A stretch of DNA of 7,655 bases from Spirosoma sp. (lineage in GTDB: Bacteria > Bacteroidota > Bacteroidia > Cytophagales > Spirosomataceae), in the NCBI GenBank assembly GCA_028288385.1, contig JAQBNX010000402.1, positions 1 through 7,655 on the forward strand. Reading direction: 5' to 3'. Shown here piece after piece: positions 1-6,295 of this stretch. Under the pieces are notes generated by a model. That model worked only from the letters and a program-made list of their open reading frames with translations. It did no database searches and had not been told where the DNA came from. The position numbers and the translations under genes are program-made. Every line of letters begins with the position of its first letter. Position 1 is the stretch's first letter.

Positions 1-2
1 TG

Positions 3-38
3 GCCAATAAGGCTTATCTGAAGCACTACGTAACGTAG
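3..38 (+). CDS. C-terminal tail of an upstream reading frame (partial)
   Basis: Frame 3 is open from the window edge and reads ANKAYLKHYVT before a TAG at 36-38. The other two forward frames stop within the first 21 bases, so this is the only forward frame that could be the end of a gene entering from the left. Only 11 residues are visible, so no family can be named. The same frame continues open after the TAG to 305 with protein-like composition. The TAG could therefore be either a true gene end or an internal nonsense codon. Confidence 0.25.
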   Translation, partial: ANKAYLKHYVT

Positions 39-74
39 GACAATCGCCAGCAGTTATACAAGCCACACAAGTAT

Positions 75-305
75 GTGTCGCGAATTGCCATCATCATTTA
101 TCAGCTCCGGTCGGAGTATCCTTACGCCCGTTCCTTGGCGAGTACCCTTATTGAAACCGCGCATTACGAGACGTTTTTTATGCTGAACCTGCCATCGCTG
201 ACTGACTTTGGACTAAGACCGGACGGCCTGCCGATAGACGAAGGAAAGCTGCTCATTTTCATGCGCCCTATGCTATATTCTGCTTTAGATGCTCCCGTGC
301 TTTAG
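75..305 (+). CDS. Short hypothetical protein, possibly the 3' part of a decayed gene
   Basis: This 76-codon frame opens with GTG and ends at TAG 303-305. I do not recognise the family. The product has no clear signal peptide or lipobox; it is a mix of aromatic, charged and hydrophobic residues with a short hydrophobic IAIIIY stretch near the start. No ribosome binding site precedes the GTG. The frame is open back to 39, and that extra stretch (DNRQQLYKPHKY) also looks coding. The protein may therefore really start further left and be interrupted by the TAG at 36-38, and the GTG may not be a true start. It lies upstream of the efflux genes on the same strand, but nothing links it to them functionally. 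It could be a genuine small gene, a pseudogene remnant or a chance frame. Confidence 0.35.
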   Translation: MSRIAIIIYQLRSEYPYARSLASTLIETAHYETFFMLNLPSLTDFGLRPDGLPIDEGKLLIFMRPMLYSALDAPVL

Positions 306-470
306 TAGAAGCCTCTCTCCGCTGGCTTAATTAGCCATTCGAACCCCAAAAACCGGACTTCGGATGCTTTGGATGTAATATATTCTCACATCCGCTGTAA
401 TTTTACAGTTTGTAACAAAGCATCGGCTCAGCCGTTAAAATTTAAGTTTCCTCCTGCAAAACGTTATTCT
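306..470. other. Upstream region of the efflux genes
   Basis: This stretch separates the small upstream frame from the likely start of the membrane fusion gene. It is nominally open in the fusion-protein frame from a TTG at 369, but that N-terminal extension (34 residues, with two Cys) looks unlike a signal region and precedes a textbook membrane anchor. It is therefore more likely untranslated leader and promoter DNA. It contains the alternating TGTAA/TTACA motifs listed separately and a weak 5-bp stem at 323-337. No exact TAnnTTTG box with a properly spaced upstream TTTG was found. Confidence 0.5.
395..415. promoter_or_regulatory. Candidate operator: overlapping inverted repeats TGTAA/TTACA
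   Basis: CTGTAA (395-400) and TTACAG (403-408) form a perfect 6-bp inverted repeat with a TT spacer. TTACA (403-407) pairs again with TGTAA (411-415) across GTT, so the element alternates in three half-sites. It lies 56-76 bases before the preferred GTG start of the fusion protein. Dyads of this kind upstream of efflux operons are often bound by TetR-type or similar repressors; that role is inferred here and no regulator gene is visible. The sequence TACAGTTTG at 404-412 is one base longer than the Bacteroidota -7 consensus TAnnTTTG, so it may instead be, or overlap, a promoter. Confidence 0.35.
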
Positions 471-1598
471 GTGAAAAGATGGATTGCTATCGGCCTCGTC
501 GTTCTGGTTCTCGGCGGGATAATTGTGTACAATAAGGTGTTACACCCGGCTCCCGGTAATGGCCCAGGCGGAGGGGGCGACAAAGGTGGTGGAAAAGGCG
601 GACCGCCCGGTGCCGGCAAAGGTCAAACGCTCTCAGTTAATGCGTTTGTGGTAGTAAGCCAGCGGCTCAAAGAGGATATCGTTTCCAGTGGCTCGCTGCT
701 GGCGGCTGAGCAGGTAGACATTTACCCCGAAATTTCGGCCCGCATTACCCAGTTAAATATTCAGGAGGGGAAGCCAGTGGGAAAGGGTGCCCTACTCGTA
801 AAACTGTTCGATGCCGACCTGCGGGCGCAGTTAGAAAAACTACAGGCGCAGGCCGAAAATGCCCGGCGTACCGAGGAACGTAACAAACAGCTTCTGGCGC
901 GGGGTGGTATCAGCCAGCAGGAATACGATATTGTAACCACAAACCTGCGTTCTTCACTTGCCGACATTGAATTGGTGAAAGCAAATTTGCAGCGCACAGA
1001 AATCCGTGCTCCTTTCTCAGGCGTTATTGGCCTGCGTAACGTCAGTGCCGGGGCGGTGGTGTCACCCAGTACCCTGATTGCCCGGCTTCAACAGATTAAC
1101 TCGCTTAAACTCGATTTCTCTATTCCCGAAAAATACGGCCAGGCCGTACGTAGCGGCAGCACTATTTCGTTCATAACGGATGGTGCTACCAGTCCAAGTC
1201 AGGGCGTAGTTTATGCCGTTGAGCCTGGCGTAGAAGAGCAGACTCGTAACTTACGCATTAGGGCCAAGATCAATAATACCACGGCCAAATTCAGGCCTGG
1301 TACGTTTGCCCGCGTTACGTTAACAATCCAGAATGAGCAGAGTTTAGTAGTTCCAACGCAGGCAGTTATTCCGCAGACACGCACCAATCAGGTCATCCTG
1401 GTTAAAAATGGGAAAGCCGTTTTCAGGGACGTAAAAACAGGTCTTCGGACGGCTGGCTCAATTCAGATCCTATCGGGTTTGCAAGTGGGTGACACGGTCG
1501 CAACAACAGGATTGCTTTTCCTCAAACCCGACGTACCAGTAAAAGTAGGGCGGGTCATTACGTTGCCCGGCAACGGACCAAAAGTAGCCGCAAACTAA
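471..1598 (+). CDS. RND efflux periplasmic adaptor (membrane fusion protein, HlyD/AcrA-like)
   Basis: The product is the periplasmic adaptor that bridges an RND pump to an outer-membrane channel. From GTG 471 it has 375 residues, the usual family size. It begins MKRW, then a membrane anchor (about residues 4-20) and a Gly/Pro/Lys-rich linker (about 25-51). The first lipoyl-like half follows (about 84-112, ISARITQLNIQEGKPV). A helical hairpin rich in Gln, Glu, Ala and Arg spans about 115-172, the second lipoyl half carries RTEIRAPFSGVIG (about 175-187), and beta-barrel and membrane-proximal domains complete the protein. The frame can extend to a TTG at 369, but the extension is unlike a leader, so 471 is preferred. 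The anchor lacks a lipobox Cys, so it is held by a transmembrane helix. The permease starts 103 bases downstream on the same strand, consistent with an operon. The transported substrate cannot be told from sequence. Confidence 0.92.
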   Translation: MKRWIAIGLVVLVLGGIIVYNKVLHPAPGNGPGGGGDKGGGKGGPPGAGKGQTLSVNAFVVVSQRLKEDIVSSGSLLAAEQVDIYPEISARITQLNIQEGKPVGKGALLVKLFDADLRAQLEKLQAQAENARRTEERNKQLLARGGISQQEYDIVTTNLRSSLADIELVKANLQRTEIRAPFSGVIGLRNVSAGAVVSPSTLIARLQQINSLKLDFSIPEKYGQAVRSGSTISFITDGATSPSQGVVYAVEPGVEEQTRNLRIRAKINNTTAKFRPGTFARVTLTIQNEQSLVVPTQAVIPQTRTNQVILVKNGKAVFRDVKTGLRTAGSIQILSGLQVGDTVATTGLLFLKPDVPVKVGRVITLPGNGPKVAAN

Positions 1599-1701
1599 TT
1601 AGTCAAAAAGTGATTATCCGATTAAAGTATCTGTAGAGACACCACCCTGTTACCCTGTCACTCAACGACTGTGCAATACTAAATCTAGACAATTCAACAA
1701 C
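1599..1701 (+). other. Spacer between adaptor and permease genes
   Basis: These 103 bases are long for a tightly coupled operon. They hold a 7-bp direct repeat, ACCCTGT at 1644-1650 and 1652-1658, and a 10-bp palindrome ACTAATTAGT at 1594-1603 that overlaps the adaptor stop codon. I see no strong hairpin followed by a T run, so co-transcription is plausible. There is no Shine-Dalgarno sequence before the permease ATG, which is common in Bacteroidota. Confidence 0.4.
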
Positions 1702-4700
1702 ATGAGCCTACCCGAATTAAGCCTTAATCGGCCCGTTTTTGCGATGGTGATGTCGATCGTCATCGTGCTTTTCGGAATCATCGGCTTCACCTTTCTCGGC
1801 GTTCGTGAATACCCGGCTATTGACCCGCCGGTAATTTCGGTGCGTACCAACTACACCGGTGCCAATCCCGACATTGTGGAGTCGCAGATTACCGAACCCA
1901 TCGAAAAATCGCTCAACAGCATCGAGGGCATCCGGACCATTACCTCCATTAGTGCGCTGGGCGCCAGCACCATTACGGTCGAATTTAACCTCGACGCCAA
2001 CCTGGAGCAGGCGGCCAACGACGTGCGCGATAAGGTAGCCCAGTCACAGCGACAACTGCCACAGGATATTGACGGTCCTCCCGTCGTAACCAAAGCCGAT
2101 GCCAACTCAGAACCGATCATCTTTATGACCGTTCAGAGCACAACGCGCAACCCAACGCAGTTGTCAGACTACGCGGAAAACGTGCTTCAGGAGCGGGTTC
2201 AGACCATCCCGGGTGTGAGCCAGGCCAACATTTACGGCCTGAAACGCCAGTCCATGCGCCTTTGGATTGATCCCATTAAACTGTCGGCTTACCGACTCAC
2301 CACTCAGGATATTCAGGCGGCCCTGAATGCCCAGAATGTGGAACTGCCAGGGGGAAAAGTGTATGGGAACAGCACTGAGCTGACCGTGAAAGCGGTTGGG
2401 CGGTTAACCAGCGAGGAGGATTTTAATAACCTGATTCTGCGCCAGACCAACGACCAGATCATTCGATTCAAGGATATTGGTTATGCTACGTTAGGCGCTG
2501 AAAATGAAGAAACCCTTTCTAAGCAGAATGGAGCAGTCGGCGTTATTCTCGCCTTGATTCCTCAGCCGGGAGCTAACTACGTCAGTATAGCCGATGAGTT
2601 CTACAAGCGATTTGATCAACTCAAAAAAGACCTACCCGCTGACTTCATTGTTGGGATTGGCATTGACCGCAGTGTATTTATTCGACGGGCTATTGAGGAA
2701 GTAGGCGAAACGCTGCTGATCTCGTTCCTGCTGGTTGTCTTGGTTATTTACTTTTTCTTCCGGAACTGGCTCATTGCCTTCCGGCCACTCATCGACATTC
2801 CGGTGTCGCTGATTGGTGCGTTTTTTATTATGTACGTTGCCGACTTCAGTATCAACGTGCTCACGCTGCTGGCCATTGTGCTGGCCACGGGTCTGGTGGT
2901 CGATGACGGCATTGTGGTTACAGAGAATATATTCAAGAAAATTGAAGCGGGCATGGAGCCGAATCAGGCGGCTAAAGAAGGCTCCAATGAAATTTTCTTT
3001 GCCGTTATAGCCACCAGTATTACGCTGGCGGTCGTGTTCCTGCCAATTATTTTCTTAGAAGGATTCGTGGGTCGTCTGTTCCGGGAGTTTGGGATTGTGG
3101 TGGCTGGTGCCGTCCTGATTTCGGCATTTGTGTCGCTGACCCTGACGCCGGTACTAAGCGTTAAACTAACCAGCAAAGACCCTCACAAAAAATCGTGGTT
3201 TTACCAAAAAACCGAACCGTTTTTTCAATGGCTCGACGAATCGTACCGGGGGTCTCTCGATACGTTCATGCGCAAGCGGGGCTGGGCATTGGTTATGATC
3301 GTGGGTTGTCTGGCCCTCATCTTTGGCGTGGGGTCAATGCTTAAATCGGAGCTGGCTCCCCTTGAAGACCGGGGTCGTACGCGCATCGCCATTACATCGC
3401 CCGAAGGCACAAGTTTTGAGTCGCAGGCTGCTACGACCGACCGGGTCATGCAGTTCGTGCTCGATTCCATCCCAGAATCAAAACTGGCCTTTAGTGTCGT
3501 AGCCCCGGGTTTCTCGGGAGCTGGTGCCGTTAACTCATCCTTTGTCATGATCAACCTGACGGACCCATCTGAGCGCAAACGGTCGCAACAGGACATTGTC
3601 GATTACCTGACCAAAAACGTTAAAAAATTTAGTGAGGCCCGCATGTTTGCCACTCAGGATCAAACCATTCAGGTTGGCCGGGGCGGGGGTTTGCCGGTGC
3701 AGTTTGTGATTCAGAACCTAAATTTTGAGAAGCTACGTGAGAAACTGCCGACTTTTCTGGAAGAAGTCCAGAAGGACCCCACTTTCCTGAACTCTGACGT
3801 TGACCTGAAATTTAATAAGCCCGAACTAAACATTAGCATCGATCGCGAAAAGGCAACAAACCTCGGCGTATCGGTGCAGGATGTGGCCCAGACGCTGCAA
3901 CTGGCCCTTAGCAATCGGCGCCTGGCTTACTTCCTCATGAATGGTAAGCAATACCAGGTTATTGGGCAGGTGGCCCGGGACGACCGTGATGCACCGGTAG
4001 ACCTTGGCTCGTTCTACGTACGCACGAACAAGGGTGAGCTGATTCAGTTGGACAACCTTGTGAAATTTCAGGAGGTTAGCAGCCCTCCGCAGGTATACCA
4101 TTACAACCGCTTTAAATCGGCTACGGTATCGGCGGGTCTCGCACCCGGCAAGACCGTTGGCGATGGCGTTGCCGCCATGCAGGCTATTGCCACCCGAACC
4201 CTCGACGACAGTTTCCAGACAGCCCTTTCAGGCCCTTCTCGTGACTATGCCGAAAGTTCATCGAATACGCTCTTTGCCTTCGGGTTGGCCCTAATTCTGG
4301 TTTACCTGATTCTGGCCGCCCAGTTCGACTCGTTCATTGATCCGTTCATCATCATGATTACCGTACCACTGGCTCTGGCTGGGGCAGTCTTCTCGCTTTG
4401 GATGTTTAACCAGACACTGAACATTTTCAGCCAGATCGGTATCATTATGCTGGTTGGTTTAGTAACTAAAAACGGGATTCTGATTGTAGAATTCGCTAAT
4501 GAACAGCGACTAACGGGCAAGAACAAGTTCGAAGCCGCAGCCGAGTCTGCTGCCATGCGCCTGCGTCCAATTCTCATGACAACCCTGGTAGCTGCATTTG
4601 GTGCGTTGCCATTGGCCCTCGCCCTGGGGTCGGCCTCCAAGAGCCGCGTACCACTCGGAATTGTCATTGTGGGCGGCCTGCTTTTCTCCCTTATTCTCAC

Positions 4701-4854
4701 CCTCTACGTAGTGCCGGTCATTTACACGTACCTGACACGGCGCAAGGATGTTGAAGAATTGGGGGCAGATGGTCAAAAACGCCCATTGCCACAGCCCGAG
4801 GGCCGGCCAGCAGGCGACACGACCCGGCCGGAAAAGCTGGAGGTTGGTGTGTAG
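1702..4854 (+). CDS. RND efflux transporter permease subunit (AcrB/MexB-like, HAE1 type)
   Basis: This is the inner-membrane proton antiporter of a tripartite pump, expected to act as a trimer that takes up substrate from the periplasm or outer membrane leaflet. Its 1050 residues match the full family length. TM1 lies at about 12-33, TM2 at about 337-353, TM7 at about 529-547 and TM8 at about 856-873, with two large periplasmic loops between. Proton-relay residues are present: the Asp pair D401-D402 in TM4 (GLVVDDGIVVTEN), K923 in TM10 (GLVTKNGILIVEF) and Arg residues R953 and R955 (MRLRPILMTT). The N-terminus (LSLNRPVFAMVM) and the REYPAIDPP segment are typical of hydrophobe/amphiphile exporters rather than metal exporters. 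The cytoplasmic tail is charged and Pro-rich. The ATG start follows an AT-rich stretch with no Shine-Dalgarno. No TolC-type gene follows, so the outer-membrane partner must be encoded elsewhere. The gene appears intact. Confidence 0.97.
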   Translation: MSLPELSLNRPVFAMVMSIVIVLFGIIGFTFLGVREYPAIDPPVISVRTNYTGANPDIVESQITEPIEKSLNSIEGIRTITSISALGASTITVEFNLDANLEQAANDVRDKVAQSQRQLPQDIDGPPVVTKADANSEPIIFMTVQSTTRNPTQLSDYAENVLQERVQTIPGVSQANIYGLKRQSMRLWIDPIKLSAYRLTTQDIQAALNAQNVELPGGKVYGNSTELTVKAVGRLTSEEDFNNLILRQTNDQIIRFKDIGYATLGAENEETLSKQNGAVGVILALIPQPGANYVSIADEFYKRFDQLKKDLPADFIVGIGIDRSVFIRRAIEEVGETLLISFLLVVLVIYFFFRNWLIAFRPLIDIPVSLIGAFFIMYVADFSINVLTLLAIVLATGLVVDDGIVVTENIFKKIEAGMEPNQAAKEGSNEIFFAVIATSITLAVVFLPIIFLEGFVGRLFREFGIVVAGAVLISAFVSLTLTPVLSVKLTSKDPHKKSWFYQKTEPFFQWLDESYRGSLDTFMRKRGWALVMIVGCLALIFGVGSMLKSELAPLEDRGRTRIAITSPEGTSFESQAATTDRVMQFVLDSIPESKLAFSVVAPGFSGAGAVNSSFVMINLTDPSERKRSQQDIVDYLTKNVKKFSEARMFATQDQTIQVGRGGGLPVQFVIQNLNFEKLREKLPTFLEEVQKDPTFLNSDVDLKFNKPELNISIDREKATNLGVSVQDVAQTLQLALSNRRLAYFLMNGKQYQVIGQVARDDRDAPVDLGSFYVRTNKGELIQLDNLVKFQEVSSPPQVYHYNRFKSATVSAGLAPGKTVGDGVAAMQAIATRTLDDSFQTALSGPSRDYAESSSNTLFAFGLALILVYLILAAQFDSFIDPFIIMITVPLALAGAVFSLWMFNQTLNIFSQIGIIMLVGLVTKNGILIVEFANEQRLTGKNKFEAAAESAAMRLRPILMTTLVAAFGALPLALALGSASKSRVPLGIVIVGGLLFSLILTLYVVPVIYTYLTRRKDVEELGADGQKRPLPQPEGRPAGDTTRPEKLEVGV

Positions 4855-4870
4855 GGCAAGGCAATTAATT

Positions 4871-4932
4871 TCCAAAGCAATCGGGGCGAAACAGATATGT
4901 ATACATATCTGTTTCGCCCCGATTGCTTTGGA
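4871..4932. terminator. Perfect 62-bp palindrome between convergent genes, probable bidirectional terminator
   Basis: Bases 4871-4901 are the exact reverse complement of 4902-4932: two 31-base arms with no spacer, centred on GTATAC. The outer flanks (T at 4870, G at 4933) do not pair. The palindrome lies 16 bases after the permease stop and 10 bases after the Rieske stop on the other strand, the position expected of a shared terminator. A transcript from either strand would fold into a very long hairpin with a GC-rich block (TCGGGGCGAAAC). Neither side has a good T run; the minus-strand exit is AT-rich (AATTAATT) and the plus-strand exit is not. Termination, or 3'-end protection, is therefore inferred. 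Confidence 0.75.
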
Positions 4933-4942
4933 GGTCAGCTTG

Positions 4943-5353
4943 TCAGGAAACAGTTAGTACGTTGCCCGACTGTGTCACCGAATATACCATCACTCCATTT
5001 CGCCCTTCGCTGTTCAATCCTTTTCCGCTTAGGTCATAGCGTGCTCCATGTTGAGGACAGTAAAATTCATCACTTCGGAGGGTTACCTTTCGCTGGCCTT
5101 CGTGGCTGCACACAACTGTCACGGCAACGTATCCTTTTGACGTATTGGCAATGACAACATTATTTTGAACGATATATCCACCCTGTTTGAGCAGGGCGGC
5201 ATTGGCCGAAGTATTCATATCTACAGTAAACGGACTACCGAGTGGAGCCGGAGTTATAGCTTCGTTTTGACTACAAGCGGTAAGTGATTGCCCCGCGCAG
5301 TACACGGCCACTAACGATGCTCCCCGCAAGCCTAAGTCTTTTAAAAAAATCAT
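4943..5353 (-). CDS. Rieske [2Fe-2S] domain lipoprotein
   Basis: A small predicted envelope protein of 136 residues carrying a Rieske iron-sulfur cluster site. Ligands are visible as C81 and H83 (CSHEG) and C98 and H101 (CPQHG). The second Cys of each motif, which forms the disulfide in cytochrome bc1/b6f Rieske proteins, is absent (Gln86 and Gln100 occupy nearby places), so it resembles the ferredoxin-like or dioxygenase-type branch. A hydrophobic leader ends in a lipobox, LTAC, with C27 as the likely lipidated Cys. Electron transfer is the expected role, but the partner is unknown. The chosen ATG at 5353 is uncertain. An ATG at 5363 in another frame, joined by dropping one T from the T7 run at 5343-5349, would give a more usual leader (MTRNDFLKDLGL). 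It lies downstream of the PepSY-like gene on the same strand, behind that gene's terminator. Confidence 0.85.
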   Translation of the reverse strand: MIFLKDLGLRGASLVAVYCAGQSLTACSQNEAITPAPLGSPFTVDMNTSANAALLKQGGYIVQNNVVIANTSKGYVAVTVVCSHEGQRKVTLRSDEFYCPQHGARYDLSGKGLNSEGRNGVMVYSVTQSGNVLTVS

Positions 5354-5377
5354 TACGAGTCATGTTGGATAATGGAT

Positions 5378-5416
5378 AAAAAAAGTCTCCGGAAGATTAT
5401 ACTACCGGAGACTTTT
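5378..5416 (-). terminator. Intrinsic terminator after the PepSY-like lipoprotein gene
   Basis: On the minus strand AAAAGTCTCCGG (5416-5405) pairs perfectly with CCGGAGACTTTT (5392-5381), a 12-bp stem around a 12-base loop. The last Ts of the stem continue into a run of seven T (5384-5378). It starts 19 bases past the TAA of the lipoprotein gene. This is a classic rho-independent terminator in the minus direction. It ends only about 15 bases before the possible upstream ATG of the Rieske gene, so the Rieske gene must rely on read-through or on a promoter within the hairpin region. Confidence 0.85.
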
Positions 5417-5435
5417 AAGCAGAAGCATCAACGCT

Positions 5436-6248
5436 TTATTTCTTTGTACGAACGCTAATGAGTTTCCCGTCCTTGTCAAACAACAGGAAGTAGTCGGCAC
5501 CATTCTGGGTAATCTTAACGGCGTAGATTGTGACACCGTCACGAGTCGTTACCTGTTCAGCGCGTCCAAAGGTATACCCAGCGTAGGTAGCCGTTAGGTA
5601 GTCGCGCACAGATTGTGGCAAATTTTCCTGTGTGATAGCAGTACCAGCTCCTTTAGGGCCATGGCCGCCAGGTCCACCTCCTTTTCGCTCGAGCAGGTTT
5701 CCGGTTGCGTCGAAGTTAAGGTGAATCTGTTTACCGTTCTGCGTAATGCTTACTTCGTAATACACGACTACACCAGCGGCATCAGCGGCCTGCTCAGCCA
5801 TCCCAAAGGTATAGCCAGCGTAAGTAGCCATTAGGTAATCCAGCACCTTAGCGGGTAGCTTGTCCTGCGTAATGGTCGTTTCGTTGGCTTCGTTGGGACC
5901 AGGACCACCCTTGCCTCCCCGGCCAGCTAGCAAAGCACCACTGGCGTCGAAATGCAGGTGATAGCGAACGCCCCCCTGTTCAATTACAACGGCGTAGAAC
6001 GTAGCGCCCGCCCGGTCGGTACCCTGTACCCCCTGCACAAACGTGAACCCTGCGTATGTCTTATTTAAATAGTCGCGCACTGCCTGCGGAAGTTGATCCT
6101 GCGTAATAACGGTGCCTTTTCCAAACCCATCGACCGCCGAGCCCCGGGCCGAAGCGACCGTGGTCTGATCTGCAGGCTGTACACTGTCTTTGTTACAGGC
6201 CGTTAGCAGAGCCATTACGGCCAGGCCCATCATCATTTGCTTTTTCAT
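5436..6248 (-). CDS. Lipoprotein with three tandem PepSY-like domains
   Basis: A 270-residue predicted envelope lipoprotein of unknown function. The leader MKKQMMMGLAVMALLTAC places a lipobox (LTAC) with C18 as the lipidated Cys. Three repeats of about 62 residues follow at about 48-109, 126-188 and 205-267. Each begins ITQ(D/E)xLPxxVxDYL, continues with TYAG(F/Y)TF, and ends in a strand pattern with (H/F)FDxxGxL. This matches the PepSY-like (DUF2874) fold common in Bacteroidota secreted proteins, usually present in one or two copies. The repeats are joined by Gly/Pro/Lys-rich linkers (GRGGKGGPGP and GGGPGGHGPKG). Repeats 2 and 3 are the closest pair (ATYAGYTFGxAEQ). PepSY domains have been proposed to inhibit peptidases, but no activity can be assigned here. 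The ATG start is set by the leader; no Shine-Dalgarno is seen. A clear terminator follows, so it is probably a monocistronic or last gene. Confidence 0.88.
   Translation of the reverse strand: MKKQMMMGLAVMALLTACNKDSVQPADQTTVASARGSAVDGFGKGTVITQDQLPQAVRDYLNKTYAGFTFVQGVQGTDRAGATFYAVVIEQGGVRYHLHFDASGALLAGRGGKGGPGPNEANETTITQDKLPAKVLDYLMATYAGYTFGMAEQAADAAGVVVYYEVSITQNGKQIHLNFDATGNLLERKGGGPGGHGPKGAGTAITQENLPQSVRDYLTATYAGYTFGRAEQVTTRDGVTIYAVKITQNGADYFLLFDKDGKLISVRTKK
5448..5636 (-). repeat. PepSY-like repeat 3
   Basis: Third copy of the internal repeat, residues 205-267 of the lipoprotein. It starts ITQENLPQSVRDYL and carries TATYAGYTFGRAEQ, almost matching repeat 2 at that point. It ends at the C-terminus without a Gly-rich linker. 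Confidence 0.8.
5685..5873 (-). repeat. PepSY-like repeat 2
   Basis: Second copy, residues 126-188. It starts ITQDKLPAKVLDYL and carries MATYAGYTFGMAEQ. It is followed by the linker GGGPGGHGPKGAG. The DNA of the TYAGYTFG segment is clearly similar to repeat 3, indicating duplication within the gene. Confidence 0.8.
5922..6107 (-). repeat. PepSY-like repeat 1
   Basis: First copy, residues 48-109. It starts ITQDQLPQAVRDYL and carries NKTYAGFTFVQGVQ. It is the most divergent of the three after the TF motif and is followed by the linker GRGGKGGPGP. Confidence 0.75.
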
Positions 6249-6262
6249 AGTGAATTAGAAAA

Positions 6263-6270
6263 CAAAGTTA
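6263..6270 (-). promoter_or_regulatory. Candidate Bacteroidota -7 promoter element
   Basis: The minus strand reads TAACTTTG, an exact match to the Bacteroidota -7 consensus TAnnTTTG, 14 bases before the ATG of the PepSY-like lipoprotein. No TTTG or TTG is found at the usual spacing upstream, and the implied leader would be only about 10 bases, so this is a possible promoter rather than a firm one. It lies in the 47-base gap after the SGNH-like gene. Confidence 0.35.
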
Positions 6271-6295
6271 AAAAGTTAACGGTAAGAGTAGACGA

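Noticed and set aside
323..337. Stem TGGCT/AGCCA with a 5-base loop after the first small frame
   Set aside because: Only five base pairs and no T run follow, so it is too weak to call a terminator.
369..470. N-terminal extension of the efflux adaptor from TTG 369
   Set aside because: The 34 added residues precede a normal MKRW membrane anchor, contain no signal features, and overlap a dyad-rich region; GTG 471 fits the family better.
1644..1658. ACCCTGT direct repeat before the permease
   Set aside because: Two 7-base copies can arise by chance and no further copies or dyad symmetry support a binding site.
3225..3596. Minus-strand reading frame of 123 codons inside the permease
   Set aside because: Lies wholly within the well-supported permease gene and encodes low-complexity Ser/Arg-rich sequence; it is an antisense shadow.
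4302..4875. Two overlapping minus-strand frames across the permease 3' end
   Set aside because: Both oppose conserved TM8-TM12 coding sequence and show no recognisable domain.
4897..5154. Plus-strand frame starting inside the palindrome
   Set aside because: It is antisense to the Rieske motif region, where the CxH and CxxH ligands prove the minus strand is coding.
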